DNA of 64,000 nt from positions 18,158,414 through 18,222,413 of the forward strand of contig CP141134.1 of NCBI GenBank assembly GCA_035236585.1. The letters are read 5' to 3'. Of this stretch, positions 1 through 13,416 are shown piece by piece; the stretch's first letter is position 1; the number at the start of each line of letters is the position of its first letter. Below the pieces are notes generated by a model. That model saw only the letters and a program-made list of their open reading frames with translations, was not told the origin of the DNA and did not search any database. The stretch comes from Warburgia ugandensis. Lineage: Eukaryota > Streptophyta > Magnoliopsida > Canellales > Canellaceae. The position numbers and the translations under genes are program-made.

Positions 1-30
1 TAATTGTACGATACTATGACTGGATGAATG

Positions 31-42
31 GCTCTAATACCA
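31..42 (-). other. Primer-binding site of a gypsy element (tRNA-iMet type)
   Basis: Read on the minus strand this is TGGTATTAGAGC, one base from the plant initiator tRNA-Met primer site TGGTATCAGAGC. It lies two bases from the LTR boundary at 45, the spacing expected for a minus-strand element whose body lies to the left, outside the window. Confidence 0.65.
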
Positions 43-1982
43 ATTGTGAAGACCCAGGTTTTTTTTTTTTTTTCTTAATAACACATTTTGTAATACATTT
101 TCAAAGACAGGGCCCTTAGTACTAAAATTTTTTCACAAAATAAAGTAGCGAAAATTCTTTTCTTTAGAACTTGTTTTAAAAAACCCAAGTCATCACTTCA
201 TACATAACATAAGTAGAATTTTTGTGCAAGATAAAATTCCATTGAAGGAATATATTTTATTAAATTCCAGAATCCATCCAGTGGTTCATAGAACAGCCCA
301 AATCCATTACAACACTTATTCACATTACATAATCCAAAACTCAAAGCTCACCATACAGTGAAACTCTCATTATAATACAATACTCTCAAACAAAACAAAT
401 TACATGTCTTCAAGGGATATACCCTGATGATTATTCTCTTCAAGTCTTCTATAGTCTTAAGCTCTTAAGTCTCCTTCTCTGTATCTAAGATATTGTAAAT
501 ATTAAAACATTTATAATATCTCGGCAAGTTATGCTTGGTAGGGGATTCAAGAAGCATAATAATTAACAGTATAATTCTAATACTTCATAATCCTGTGATT
601 CATAAACATACTCATGTATCTAACTCTTTACTTTGTAATATATGTACATCCTTATACATACATACTATACATGGATAAAATCTGTCAAATTTATGAAAGT
701 AGTCAAATATCATTCCCAACTAAGCTGATCAATTCTTTCTACTATGAGAAATCAGTATTTTAGCTAGTCCTATACTGGGAATTTCCCTTCTTAGGAAATA
801 CTGGTAATATACAATTACTTAGCATTTCATCTTTCCAAAACATATGACATTTTACTATGCATATCTCATATGCATCATAGTGCAAAATAATCAAAGGACT
901 ACCATCCTATAGTCTGATCCATACTAGCACGCTCGAATAACTGCCCTATTCATCAATGATACCACGGTGGAAAATATTATATCACTAATCATATGGGGAG
1001 ACAGAACTTCACAGTGGGGGCCTTCCCATAATTGCCCCACCCAACTTTTAGCCTCTCATAGGGCAAGGTATCATAAAATCATCAAATTTTGGGAAGCGGG
1101 TGGCCAAACCCTCATAACTCCCCTAGCATAGCATCCCCAGGCTCATGCATGTTTAAAACAAAACCACAAGCCTCCATGCTTGTATGTAAAATAGGTTTCA
1201 TACGTATTAGACAATCTATCCGTTTACTTAGGGCTAGAATATCTCCTAGTTCCATATTCACATAGAATCTAGTCTTCAATTCTAACTTAACCATTTCATA
1301 AGTGTTTGATTGGATCATAAGGGTTTCAGGGGATTTAATACAAGTATTAACATTCCACTTGTGAACATAAGGTCATGGGTTTAACATGTACATCCCATGC
1401 AGATGCATTCATCAAATCCTCCTACCTTCAAGTAGTGATCCATCTCTCTAGATCTTCCATGATCCTCACTAATGTATGTAATCTGTAAATCCATACATAC
1501 TATCAATATATATATACAATCTGAATAATCCTATTCATAAATAGATCTAATGGCTTGAATGATTTTTTAATCTTTCAGATCTAAGTATTTTCTATTCTAA
1601 GTCTTTGTGTATCCATCTCTTTGATCTTGATCTTTCATAAATCCTTTGATCAACAATCTATTCTTGTTGATAAAGATCAAGGGCCTAGATCTTTTATCGT
1701 CTAGTTCTTCTTTGATCTAGGTTCAGTTATTTGATCATCCCTAAAGAGGATGATCCTGGTTCTTTTCCTTGAATCATATTTGATTAAGGGTTTAGATTAT
1801 CTAATCCAATGATCTAGATTTGATCTATAGCATACATACTAATAAACATGTATACTAAGTACAATACAATGTTATTATTCTTATTGTTCTTGATCATTCA
1901 AGATCCAATGGATCTTATTTCATCATCCTTATCTTACTTATAATTTTTATTAAGGTTAGATAATTTACTAACCTTTTATGCT

Positions 1983-1983
1983 C

Positions 1984-2015
<32 letters not shown>
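1983..2015. repeat. (TTA)n microsatellite
   Basis: Eleven trinucleotide units of TTA in a row, inside the long LTR. Confidence 0.95.
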
Positions 2016-2017
<2 letters not shown>

Positions 2018-2039
2018 ACCAGTTAATGTTTTACTAGTT

Positions 2040-2500
2040 GAAGATAACTTATTTTAGCCTAAGTTTAGATTGCTCCTTTTATTTCCAATTGGCTAAGGCT
2101 TACTAGCTGAATGGGTGAACACAAAGTGGTTACTTCATTCCTCATGTAAGGAGGCATTTAGACCTCACAAATGTCAATGGAAGGTATGGGAGAGTGAGGC
2201 TCTATTAGAAAACCCCCTTAACCACCATGTTCAACATTCACTAGAGTGACCTTAGCCCAACCTTTCATAAGGTTCCTATGAGCATGTTAACCCTAAGTAC
2301 TCTTTCTAATTGATTTTAATTAAGTACATGAACATTCAAAATGTCATTCATGGGGTTTATTATTCTCCTAGTTCGGGCCAAGGATTTGATAATCCTTATA
2401 TTGTTCTACTAACTATAGCCCTTACTAATTAAGTCCAAGTCAAATAATTCACTCTTATTTGTGTCATGAAACTCTACTTTCTCATTAGATTCCATTTTTT
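2040..2500 (-). repeat. Athila leader-like block inside the LTR
   Basis: The order of motifs (AAGGAGG..TTTAGACCTCA, then TAGAGTGA, GGTTCCTATGAGC, CTTGATTTTA-like, GGGCCAAGGAT) recurs at 53275-53650 and, more weakly, at 60965-61350. Both of those lie between gag and the primer site of Athila-type elements. This suggests a piece of Athila leader embedded in the LTR. Homology was judged by eye. Confidence 0.4.
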
Positions 2501-4415
2501 GTATTTTATGCTCTTCATCTCATAACTACTTTAACAATTAAATCTAATAAAATTTAACCATAAATGAATTATAACTTTAAAGCATAAAACTACATAATTA
2601 AACCACCTAATGATAATGGTACAGGGTACTTGAGATTACACTAGCATGATTTCTAACTAATGTACTCAAATTAAACTATCATGGACTTAAAGTACCATCT
2701 CATATCATAGTCTAATCTAACATGAAATCCTAGCATCGTCCTAAGTTACAATTGCATGAAATCGTACCCACATGGTCCTAAATTAATTAAATCTATCAAA
2801 CTATAACAATCTAATAACACTTAGAACATAGCATGCTAAGTTTAAGAACTATCATGCTTTATAACATAAATCACATTTACAATACTATTATCAAATAAAA
2901 GACAATGAAACTAATTAGATTAAGATTACTAGAAACCTTTACTTATAATCCAACCATTAGATCTTAGATCTTTTCCTTTTAATCAAAGGTTTTAATTAAT
3001 TTTAGGGCTTTTACTCCATTAAGATGTAAAGACCTAATCAACTTGTTTTTGTTATATTCAATACATGATCTCAATGGATTCCATCATAATATCATTTATT
3101 AAATCCATCCCAAGGGTCTGATCATACTTGATTTTATTGATCAAGTGGGTCCTTTGTATTTTTAGGTTTTTTCTACGATAAAGGGTAGATCCCTCAATTT
3201 ATCTTAGATCTATCCAAATCAATCACGGATATTACTTGATTTCAATATTATATCATCAGTAATTTAGATCCCCAAGATCTGATTATCCTAGATCTTAAAG
3301 ATCATGAAAATTAGAAACTAAATTCTTAAAAATAGAAAGTTTCTAAAATGTTTTTGACAATATTATGGCTTCAGAAGAATATAGAAGCTATAACCTTTCC
3401 ATAGCTTCTTTCCGATCTCAATTTGGAGTTCAAATGATTCCACAATTGAACTACAAAGTTCATAATCGTTCTTGGGTCTAGATTTGACCTGGGCCCACCA
3501 AAACGGATGGCTTAGACCTATCGGGTAGAGCCGGCCAGTCAGATGGACGCGAGTGTGACCCGATCCACCCTGGATTGATTATACCATTGGATCTTCAAAT
3601 TGATTCAGGATTTTTGTAGATAAGATAGTCTAGGATGGTATGGACGGTGGGACTTGTGAGATTCAATTAGGAATAGAGTGCCTAATTGAATTTAGGTCTC
3701 TTGTTCCAATTAAAGAGAGGAGGGAGAAAGTGCAAGAAGGGAGATTTCTAGGAGTTTTGGAATTTTGGAAAGGAATCTAGATTTTTTTTTTTAGAGTAAG
3801 CAAGATGATTTTGTGGGAATTTTAATGAACATTTTTGGAGGGGTATTTATATGTATTTGACATTTTTCATAATTACATGTAATAATTATGTTTTAATTCT
3901 TTTGAATATTAAATTAACGTTGGATCCTCCACTACCACATCTTTCTCCACTAGAAGCTGATAGTGGTTTGACCACTCATTACATATTTTCTGGACATTGG
4001 ATTCTTTTGTGGGCCCCATGGGGTGTGAAATGACTATTTTGCCCTTTTATGGAGAAAAATCCGTTTTATTTTTCTAAACTCAAAATCGAGCATACTTAGT
4101 GGTGTTGGAATCATATTTTTGAGTACATTCTAAATATTGACGTTTTAGTTCTTCGCTATGGGTAAAATTACCATTTTGCCCTTTTATTCATAAAATGGAG
4201 AAAATTAAGGATTTTTCATTTTAACTTGGAATTGAATGTGCTTAGTGTCATTTTGATCAGTTTTTTGAGTACATTCATAATTTTTAAGTTTTAAATCACG
4301 TTTTACTCTCTATAAAAATAGAATTTTCAATAACCTAATATTCTAGCCCAAAATTTCTGAAAACTCAAACTTTATTAATTTTCTCACTCAATATAAAAAA
4401 ATTGGGATTATTACA

Positions 4416-4745
4416 CCTCTCTCTCGCCCTTTTGTTTGGCATTAGGTACTGTGGTGGTCATCAAGGGTGGCAACGCTGCCGAACCCTTGAATCCCAAACA
4501 AACAAAATTGCCAAACCCCTTCCTCTCTATCGCTCGACAACACAAAATCATGAGATCTAAGAAGTTTCCAAGCTGCCAAGCCCCCCTCTCTCTTGCCCTT
4601 TTGCTTGGCATCAGGTACTATGGTGGTGACGCTACCGAACCCGTGAATCCCAAATGAAAAAATGCCAAAACCCCCTCTCTCTCACCGTACAACACAAAAT
4701 TGTGAGATCTGAAGTCTCAAGAGGCTTTTATTTTCTCTCACTAAA
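4416..4745. repeat. Tandem duplication, period about 169 bp
   Basis: Two units (about 4416-4583 and 4584-4745) share CTCTCTC.TGCCCTTTTG, TTGGCAT.AGGTACT.TGGTGG, GAACCC.TGAATCCCAAA and ACAACACAAAAT..TGAGATCT. The second unit is shorter by several small deletions. Function unknown. Confidence 0.75.
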
Positions 4746-4794
4746 AAACAATGGTTTGTAGTTGATTTTTGTCACTAAAGATGATAAGATTTTA

Positions 4795-5440
4795 CACTAC
4801 AAAAGGGGTTTGGCATATCTCTAAAATAGCAAACATATCCCAATAATGTTAAATAAACTTGATATCTAACATATGCCCAACATAATGCAGTTAAATAATC
4901 CTAATATCTCACATATGCTAGAGATATTGTAGTTAAATAGATCTAATATCTCACATATCCCCAAGATTTTGCAGTTAAATAAGCCCAATATCTCACATAT
5001 GCCAAGGATATTATTGCTAAATAAGCTACACATCTGAGATATGCCATGATATCCCAAAAATGCCAAACATATGCTGTTAAATAGACTCCCCTAAATGTTG
5101 GTTCATCAACAGAAAATATATATTTATAATTATTTTATATGTTTTTAAAGTTGTTCTGAAAAATGACTTCAAAAAAATAATTTTTTAAAGTCGTTCTTAA
5201 GAAAACGACTTCCTAAACTAGTTTTGAAGTCATTTAAAAAAAATGGTTTCTAAAGTCATTCCAAAAAAAATGACTTGAAAGACTAGTTTCTAAAGTCATT
5301 CTAAGAAAAGGACTTCAAAAGCTTGTTTCTAAAGTCCTTCCAAAAAAATGACTTCAAAATTAGTTTCTAAAGTCATTCCAAAAAAATGACTTCAAAAACT
5401 AGATTTTAAAGTCGTTTTTTTCACAACTTCAAAAGTCCCT
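4795..5440 (+). mobile_element. CACTA-like terminus with subterminal repeats
   Basis: It starts CACTACAAAAGGGG, the typical opening of plant En/Spm (CACTA) elements. From 4810 to 5085 there are degenerate repeats of TTAAATAA followed by ATATCTCACATATGCC. From 5140 to 5440 an array alternates AAAGTCGTT with AACGACTTC, so neighbouring units can pair. CACTA elements typically carry such subterminal repeats. No transposase is visible, and the candidate right ends at 12109 and 15705 match only in the first six bases of the terminal repeat. This may therefore be a lone or mismatched end. Confidence 0.35.
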
Positions 5441-5586
5441 TGTTTATAACATCAAAATTTTGGTTCATCTTGCTAGTTTCCTTTTCCATCACTATCATCT
5501 ATAGTTTTCCCATGTTGTCTCTTCATCAATAGGTGCTACACCTCGTCAAAAAGTCTATAATTTTTGCCTACGCACATAAGGTGCTT

Positions 5587-5997
<411 letters not shown>

Positions 5998-7168
5998 ATG
6001 GCTTATGGACTGCAATATACATAGTTATATAGAAATTTTATTGGTTGTGTTCTCATTGAAAAAAACATGATTTATGGACTGTTCAGGGAGTGCTATATAC
6101 ATAGATCTATAAGAAGTTTACTTGTCTATGTTTTCAGTGAAAACGCACGGTTTGTGAACTGTTCATGGACTATTATATACATAGATCTATAGTAGGTTTA
6201 CTTAGCTATGTTTTATATGAAAACATAAATGGTTTATGGACTATTCATGGTTTGCTATATACATAGATCTATAGAAAGTTTACTTGGTAATGTTTTCGGT
6301 GAAAACTATATGGTTTATGGACTTCTATGTACGTAGATCTATAGTAGGTTTATTTGGCTATGTTTTATATGAAAATACAAGATTTATGAACTGTTCATTG
6401 ACTAATATATATATATATATATATAAAGTTTAAATGATTATATTTTATATAAAATAATACATGTTCTATGGACTATTCATGGACTGCTATATACAAATAT
6501 CTGTTGTAGGTCTACTTGGCCAAGTTTTTAATGAAAAACACCTAGTTTATGGACTATTATAGACATAGATCTATAGTAGGTTTACTTAGCAGTATTTTAT
6601 ATGAAAAATGCATGGTTTATGAACTGTTCATGGACTGCTATATACATATATCTATAACAGGTTTACTTGGATATGTTTGCAATGAAAAACACATGGGTTA
6701 TGGACAATTCATGGAATGATATATACATATATCTATAAGAAGTTTAATTGGTTGTGTTTTCAATGAAAAACACATGGTTTATGGATTATTCATGGATTAA
6801 TATATACATAGATCTATAGGAAGTTTACTTGGTTATGTTTTTAGTGAAAAACACATGATTTATAGACTACCATATATATATAGACCTATGGAAAATTTAC
6901 TCGGCTATGTTTTGAGTGAAAAATATAGGGTTTATAGACTATCCATGGACTACTATATATATATATATATATATCAATAGAAAGTTTACTTGGCTATGTT
7001 TTATATGAAAAGTACATGGTTTATGGACTATTCATTGATTGCTACATACATATATCCATAGTAAATTTATTTGGCTATATTTTCAAAGAAAAAAACATGG
7101 TTTATGGACTATTCATGGATTGATATATACATAGATCTATAGGAACTTTACTTGGCTATGTTTTCATC
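5998..7168 (+). repeat. Satellite array, unit about 78 bp, about 15 copies
   Basis: Each unit opens with GGTTTATGGACTRTTCATGG, continues with ATACATAGATCTATAG, then TTTACTTGGCTATGTTTT, and ends near GTGAAAAACACAT. Unit starts are near 5998, 6069, 6149, 6230, 6310, 6379, 6463, 6544, 6616, 6697, 6776, 6857, 6929, 7017 and 7098. Units differ by point changes; one (6310) is shortened and two carry expanded TA runs (about 6406 and 6955). No coding potential is evident. Confidence 0.88.
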
Positions 7169-8963
7169 TTCCCCGACCTAACACACATGAAGAGAAGAAA
7201 CCCGATGGGAAAAAACAGAGAAGAAGAGGAAGAAGAAGGAGAAGGAGAAGGAGAAGAGGGTGGAAAGAGGCAAGTGGGAGAACCCGTTCTTACCAAAGAC
7301 TAGCCTTGTTTGTAGGAGAAGATGCGTTACTCCAGCGAGGAGAAGAAGAAGGGTTTTGGTGCTAGAGTTGGCAGGCCATTGATGAAGAAGACGAGTGCTC
7401 AGGTCAGATATCTGAGTTGATCATCTCACTTAGTACGAAGAGCCTAACTTATAGCTAAGATTCTAAAGAATCCATATCTTGATTTGAGTGGTTCAAGCAT
7501 ACTTGTGTAACCTTGGGATATTCCTTTCCAAAATCTTAAAGTTTTAAATCAAGACTAGATTGTGTAACCTATATCACATACCAATTTTACAATTTAATAC
7601 AAGATACCCAATAGAAAAAATAAAATTTCCTATACTTAGTGTATTAGATTAGGTAGGTCCTTGGTTATGTTGATGAGTAAAATAAATATACAGATTTTAA
7701 ATATCTCCTTATTATGACAAAAGTCATGCTACCTTACAACCCTTAAATTTAACTATATTATGATTTCTATATGAAATTGCACCAAATAAATGCAATAAAC
7801 AAGAAAAACTATATTAACTGGAGAGTTTGTGAAGTCCTTAGAATTGAGACCAGCTACATATGCTAAATTTCCACACTCATCATGATTGTATAGTCTAGAG
7901 GAATGGTAAGTCAGGCATCATAGAACAAATCCTATGTCAAAATCATGATCAAACAGAAATTGGTTTATAACAATTTGAGAACAATGATGGGAAGTTATTC
8001 TTTGGACAAACTTATATCTATTTCTATATTCAATAGTTCTCCAAATAGCATTTCTTTTTCAAAAGGTATTGAATAGCAATGCAGTAGTGCTCTAGTCAAA
8101 AGAACCATTCACTTTATTTATGGGAGGAGTAAACTTTTACTGCTCATGGTTTATGTTTTACTCAAGAATGTATGCATGATATAACATGCAAAGTAAGGCT
8201 AGAATGTCCATGTATAGCATGTTGGCCTATATTGTGCTCACAAAACAAGGAAGTGCATTCATCTATACCAACCAAAATGTTAATCCACTAGTCTAACAGG
8301 TCATCCCCCATAAGTATAAGCCAATATGGATTGCAATCACCAGTATGAGATGGAAGCATAGTGTAGTTTGTCATTCCTACACAAATACCATGAACCTCAC
8401 TTTTCACTTGGTTTTGTCATTTCATAAAGAGTTATGCATATTTAGGCACTTAAACATAAATATCATCTACATCTACTACATTCAACCATAAAAGAAAAAT
8501 GAAAAAAGAATAAAACCCTTAAGAGTATGAATCAATATAGGTTTGTACTAATATATTCATTTAATATTTATATTCATCAATATATGTTTTCTCGACAAGA
8601 TTTGAAGAGACTTGTTTCTGATTTTGTAGAAACTTTACTTGTTCATTCTTCTATTCTTTAAATAGTATTGCTTCTTTTATTGATATATTATAAGGTAGCA
8701 TAGTATTATATTTTTATTCATCTCTTGTACCAGAGTAATGCGTTTTCTTCTTTATTTTATATACTTTTTTGTTTATTTTTTTACTTTCAATGTATATCTT
8801 CCATGTAATTTGTTATTTTAATTATTACAAACAATTTTTTCAAAGGCAATGATTATTAGAAACCTATGCATCCATATTTATGAACTTATTCTTTTTCTTT
8901 TCTTTTTTTTCATGTCTCGTCACAATTTTCCTCAAGAAAATTTGTTTTCCACCCATGTTTATA
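7169..8963. other. No recognisable gene
   Basis: 7185-7400 is GA-rich (runs of GAAGAAG and GGAGAAGGAGAAG) and could be coding-like, but no long open frame supports that. The rest is AT-rich sequence without recognisable repeats or RNA genes. Confidence 0.5.
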
Positions 8964-9239
8964 GGCTTATTCATGTTTCTTTGTTTTTATTCTAATACTA
9001 GCTTATAGATATGTTAGTTTAATAGCTTTTACTATTGATTTGATCATCCTTGTATTTGAAATAAGCTTCTACACTTAATTCCAATAGTAAGAAGAAAACT
9101 TGGCTTATTCATGTTTCTTTGTTTTTATTCTAATACTAGCTTATAGTTGTGTTAGTTTAACAACTTTTACTGTTCATTTGATCGTCCTTGTATTTGAAAT
9201 AAGTTTCTACACTTAATTCCAATAGTAACAAGAAAACTT
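8964..9239. repeat. Tandem duplication, period 138 bp
   Basis: Two units (8964-9101 and 9102-9239), both beginning GGCTTATTCATGTTTCTTTG, differ at only a handful of positions. This is a recent direct duplication compared with the surrounding decayed repeats. Confidence 0.9.
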
Positions 9240-10689
9240 GAAAATAAGCATACATATGATAGATAAAACTCACAAATAAAATTACCAATATAAAAATAAA
9301 AGATCTTAGTTGAAATAAATATATAAACAATCATCAAACATAAAACTAAACCAAGGACACAAGAAATAGTATGCCACTCTATATGGGACCATGATTATCT
9401 TTATCACCAGATTCACAGGTTCACTACAACAATACTGATTACGAAGATGTAGCATTGAACAAGTGATATAAATAGCAACTAGGTGATAATTTATTTTTGT
9501 AGCTATTGTATTGAATAAAACATTCTATGATTAGCAAAATAATATCTAAAGGTCATGTTTCATTTCCTAAAATGTATTTTCAACTAGATTTCTCTAAAAT
9601 CATCCCCAACTAATTCTTACCTTTGACAGTCACCACAAATTATCTTAGAGCATCTACATATTGGTTCTAGTTTTACAAAAAGAGGATCAATCTCGTCTTT
9701 GCAACAAGATGTATATAAAATCTTGATAATGGAAGGAAAAGGAACCTCCCACCTGCATGCCATTTATAGTACTATAAGAAGTTATTACAAACCCCTAATG
9801 CAATGCAAAAGAATATTATAAGTCTAAGCATCATAAGTGATTAAGAAGAGATTGATAACAATCCCCAAAAGAATTAGAAAAGGGGATCAACCATTATTAT
9901 AGAAGAAACATAAGATCTTTTTCCCTTGAAAAAACATATTCTTGATCTTTTGAATGAGTCTCCATAACACTTCACTTCTTTCTAAAAGTTCTATGATTCT
10001 TCCATAAGTAAATCCCACAAAATGGTAACAGAAAATACTTCCATTGCAAACAGAATGCCAAAATCATGATCAAGTGGATTGTCTATGGTCTTGTAGGATT
10101 AGAATCATAACTAGATGTATGATAGTTTAATAAATCAAAAATGATTTTACTACATTAAGACATATGCTCTGGTTATTCCACTTTTCACTTTTTATTGTCT
10201 AAAAGTCTTAGAGAACATTAAAAAATATGATTGCTAGTGCCTTTTCTCCTTCTTCATGTGAATACAGATGATAGACCAATTCTTGCCCAAAGATCAATTA
10301 AACAAACTCACTGTCTAAGCCTAGACTTAATGCAAACTAATTAAACCAAGTCTTTCCCAAGACTATAGTGGTTGTGAAGGGAGCTCATGATGGACCAAAA
10401 TTGGAGAAAATATTAGAATAAGAAATATATTCTTCCTTTAATAGGTAATCTAGGATTAAAGTAACTTACAGCATTAAGGATGGGTTACAAAGCCAAGACT
10501 GGCTTAGCCACAAGATCAACCTCGGTAGGAATCAATTTCTATGCACATGAGACACTGATCACAAAACATATTTAATTATGTGCCGAGTTGAAAATTCAAA
10601 AATGTGATAGTGATAACTTAGCCTTAAGAAAGGTAAGACACTTTTACTTTTCATAATCTTATATTTTCCTATAGTTTTTAAGGATTTAG
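9240..10689. other. No recognisable gene
   Basis: AT-rich sequence. A CACTACAACAATAC string at 9422 resembles a CACTA start but has no supporting structure. No open frame of interest. Confidence 0.5.
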
Positions 10690-10915
10690 CTAAAACATTT
10701 TGACCTTTATTAAATATGTTGTATTACAGGCTGTTGTGCTTTCTGATTGGGAAAACAATAAGAGTTACTCCAAAGTAAACCTCAACAAAATACAAAGCAA
10801 ATGGGCCTAGTATGTACTGAGTTTCAATTAGAACACTTGGAGTAGCTACATGGTTGTAAAATACATGATAAATTATTTTTTTCATTCACTTATTTGTGTT
10901 CTTTTAGTTTTCATT

Positions 10916-10918
<3 letters not shown>

Positions 10919-10990
<72 letters not shown>
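10919..10990. repeat. (GT)36 microsatellite
   Basis: 72 bp of uninterrupted GT dinucleotides inside CACTA-like copy A; absent at the equivalent place in copy B. Confidence 0.98.
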
Positions 10991-10992
<2 letters not shown>

Positions 10993-11477
10993 TTCTTAAG
11001 TGATGAATGAGTAGAAACTTAGAGTATGGGGGTGTGTAAGTGAGGTGAATACATGAGTTGGTTTTCAATATATTCAATGAATTATATAACTTTTATAGGA
11101 TGATGAATGAGGATAACTTACTATAGAGTATAGGAGTAAATGAGTATAGATAAAGTAAATTTAGAACTTATAAGTGAAGTGAATATGGGAGTTTGTTTCA
11201 ATATATTCATTGAATTATAACTTCTATGGGATGATGAAAGAGGGTAACTTAGTGTGAAAGTAAATGTGAATGTGTATAGATTTATAAATGACGTGAATGT
11301 GTATTGTGGTCTCTCCTTTTGTGGTTTCTCAAGATATATGTGGATGCATAGTGATGAATTTGGATATTTTGTACCCAATGTGGAAGTGAATGTATATTTA
11401 TTTTTCATGTGAATAAAGATTGTAAGATTAGGGACAATATTAAATTGTATAGGGTAGTGACTAGAATGTCACAAATG

Positions 11478-11514
<37 letters not shown>
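11478..11514. repeat. Poly(A) run, 37 bases
   Basis: An A run directly before the palindromic array. Copy B has only a short A-rich stretch here (about 15268-15284), so the run has expanded locally. Confidence 0.95.
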
Positions 11515-11516
<2 letters not shown>

Positions 11517-12095
11517 CTTTTGAAGTCATTTAGTCTTAAACAACTTCAAAAGTAGTGGAATTTTTTAATTCATTTAGACCTAAACGACTTCAAAAATCAG
11601 CACTTTTGAGTCATTTATTCTAAACAACTTTAAAAGTGGTAGACTTAAACAACTTCAAAATCAACACTTTTTGAAGTCATTTAATGTTAAACAACTTCAA
11701 AAGTCATTTTTACATACTTTTAAAGTCGTTTAGCCCTAAACAACTTAAAAAATCTAGTACTTTTGAAGTTGTTTAGCATAAACGATTTCAAAACTATGGC
11801 ACTTTTGAAGTCGTTCAACTAAACGACTTCAAAAGTACTCCAAAAGTGCCATAGTTTTGAAGTCTTTTATCACTAAACGACTTCAAAAATGCCATAGTTT
11901 TGAATTCATTTGTGCTAAACAACTTTAAAAATTCAACACTTTTGAAGTTGTTTAGTTAAACGACTTCGAAAGTCCTAGATATTTAAATTTGTTTGTCTAA
12001 ATGACTATAAAAAGTTATCAACTTTTGAAGTTGGCTCGATAGAAGTCTCTTTTTAATCGACTTCTATTATCATTTTTTATTGACTTTAAAAGCCT
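11515..12095. repeat. Palindromic subterminal array (GAAGTCGTTTA / AACGACTTCAAAA)
   Basis: About ten alternations of TTTTGAAGTCGTTTA and its reverse complement with variable spacers, for example 11807-11835 (GAAGTCGTTCAACTAAACGA then CTTC). Such alternating arrays can form serial hairpins and are typical of the ends of some CACTA elements. Confidence 0.8.
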
Positions 12096-12109
12096 CCTGT
12101 GTGGCAGTG

Positions 12110-12639
12110 ATGTTTTCTTGACAACTTATTCTACATATAAGGAATGTAAATTTTAATTGCAATTCATATAATTGTGTATATAGGGCTCAATAGATGCTAC
12201 TTGTTTTGCATGTGCACGGTGGGCAAGAGTTCTTTTCTTATTCTTGTGGATTGCATGCCCATCTAGCCCTCATAGAAATCATAAATAAGTAAGCTTTTAA
12301 TCTTTTTTTGTGTTGTGCATAGATCAATAATTTTTAATTCATATCTAATGCATTTGAAATTTAAATTTGTAGAACATGGTTAACATGGGAAAATCTGACC
12401 AAGACTGTGCAAGTGCCGAAATTTACTTAAAAGGATGTGAAGGTATGAAAAATAATTAATTACTTTATTTTATAAACTAAACTTACAATATCACACATAG
12501 TATTTATTAATACTTTTTTGTTTTCCTTCTTGTAGTGCTCTAAACAATAATATGATTGGAGTGCTGGTATTATGTGCTGAGATACATAATGATGATGGTG
12601 ATACCTTTTACTAGTCACAATCTTATTTTTTTCACAATT
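12110..12639. other. Spacer between CACTA-like copies
   Basis: AT-rich sequence with no open frame of note and no recognised repeat. Confidence 0.4.
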
Positions 12640-13106
12640 GTTTATGGATTCCAGTTCAAAAGAATGTATAAACTGAATTAAAAATATTGTATTGTAGGAT
12701 GCTATGCTTTTTGAATGAGCAAATAAGATGAGTTACTCCAAAGCAAACCTCAACAAAATACGAAGCAAATGGGCTAAGTATAATAAGTTTAATTTAGAAC
12801 AATTAGAGTAACCTCATGAATGTAAATTACCTTATCCACAATAAAGTATTCTTTGTTTTTTCATTGATATGTATGTTTTCTTGTACTTTTCATTATTTTG
12901 ATTGAAGTATATACATTTTATGGGCTGAATGAGGGGAACTTGGACTGTAAATGAAGTGAATGTAGATATACATGTGTTCTTCTAGTTTTTATTATGTTCA
13001 TTGAAGCATATACATTTCATGGGATGATGAATGGGGGGAACTTAAAGTGTAAATAATGTGAATGTATATGAAGTCAATATGAATGTGGTGTGGAAGTGAA
13101 TTTATG

Positions 13107-13416
13107 TGTAACAGCTAAGGGTCCCATAGCAACGATATTGTGTGCTTTGACTGCCTATACAGTCTCACAGTTTTGTTCCTCCCTTACTGGAAAAGGCCTT
13201 GTTGCTAGTAGAGTTCCCCAAACTCTTATAAACTACCCAGTTCACTCTCCTCAGGCGATGTGAGACTAATTCTCAATACCTCACCCATCTTGGGATTCAT
13301 CCCTCAAGGCTTCACATCTTTCCCCTTAGGGAACAAATATCCCCACATGATAGCCACGACCAAGCGTCCGTGTGCAGTTAGCAACCACACCATTAGGGGA
13401 ACTAGCTTTGATACCA
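13107..13416 (-). mobile_element. Inverted TRIM unit (LTR 13107-13283, internal to primer site)
   Basis: Reverse complement of the direct units. The LTR spans 13107-13283, the internal part follows, and the unit stops at the primer site 13405-13416 (TGGTATCAAAGC on the minus strand). The second LTR expected beyond the primer site is missing. Confidence 0.78.

Larger units (their letters stand above)
45..4415 (-). mobile_element. Long LTR of a minus-strand Ty3/gypsy element
   Basis: The segment begins TGTGAAGACCCAGG next to the primer site and ends GGGATTATTACA, so it has the TG...CA ends of an LTR. The ends resemble the chromovirus LTRs elsewhere in the window, which begin TGTGACGACCCGGG and end GGGCGTTACA. 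It also shares the motif around 489-530 (ATATTGTAAA, then AATATCTCGGCAA) with the LTR at 21065. Part near 4081-4260 is homologous, in reverse, to 46090-46260. At about 4.4 kb it is unusually long, and 2040-2500 looks like foreign Athila leader sequence, so it may hold a nested fragment. Only one LTR is in the window, so no target duplication can be tested. No gene is visible in it. Confidence 0.55.
10690..12109 (+). mobile_element. CACTA-like terminal segment, copy A
   Basis: Sequence from 10725 to 11460 recurs at 12690-13106 plus 15110-15250 (shared: GAGTTACTCCAAAG, AACCTCAACAAAATAC, AAGCAAATGGGC, ACCCAAT.TGGAAGT). It is followed by a palindromic array and ends GACTTTAAAAGCCTCCTGTG then TGGCAGTG. 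The other copy ends the same way at 15705 with GTAGTAGTG. The shared end, reading inward CACTRCYACACA, suggests a CACTA-type terminal inverted repeat. No transposase frame is visible. Confidence 0.4.

Noticed and set aside
4436-4657. 73-codon plus-strand frame
   Set aside because: It spans the 169-bp tandem duplication and has no recognisable domain, so it is most likely chance.
9422-9450. CACTACAACAATAC as a left end for CACTA-like copy A
   Set aside because: No subterminal repeats near it, poor match to the right end, and no 3-bp duplication (GTT against ATG).
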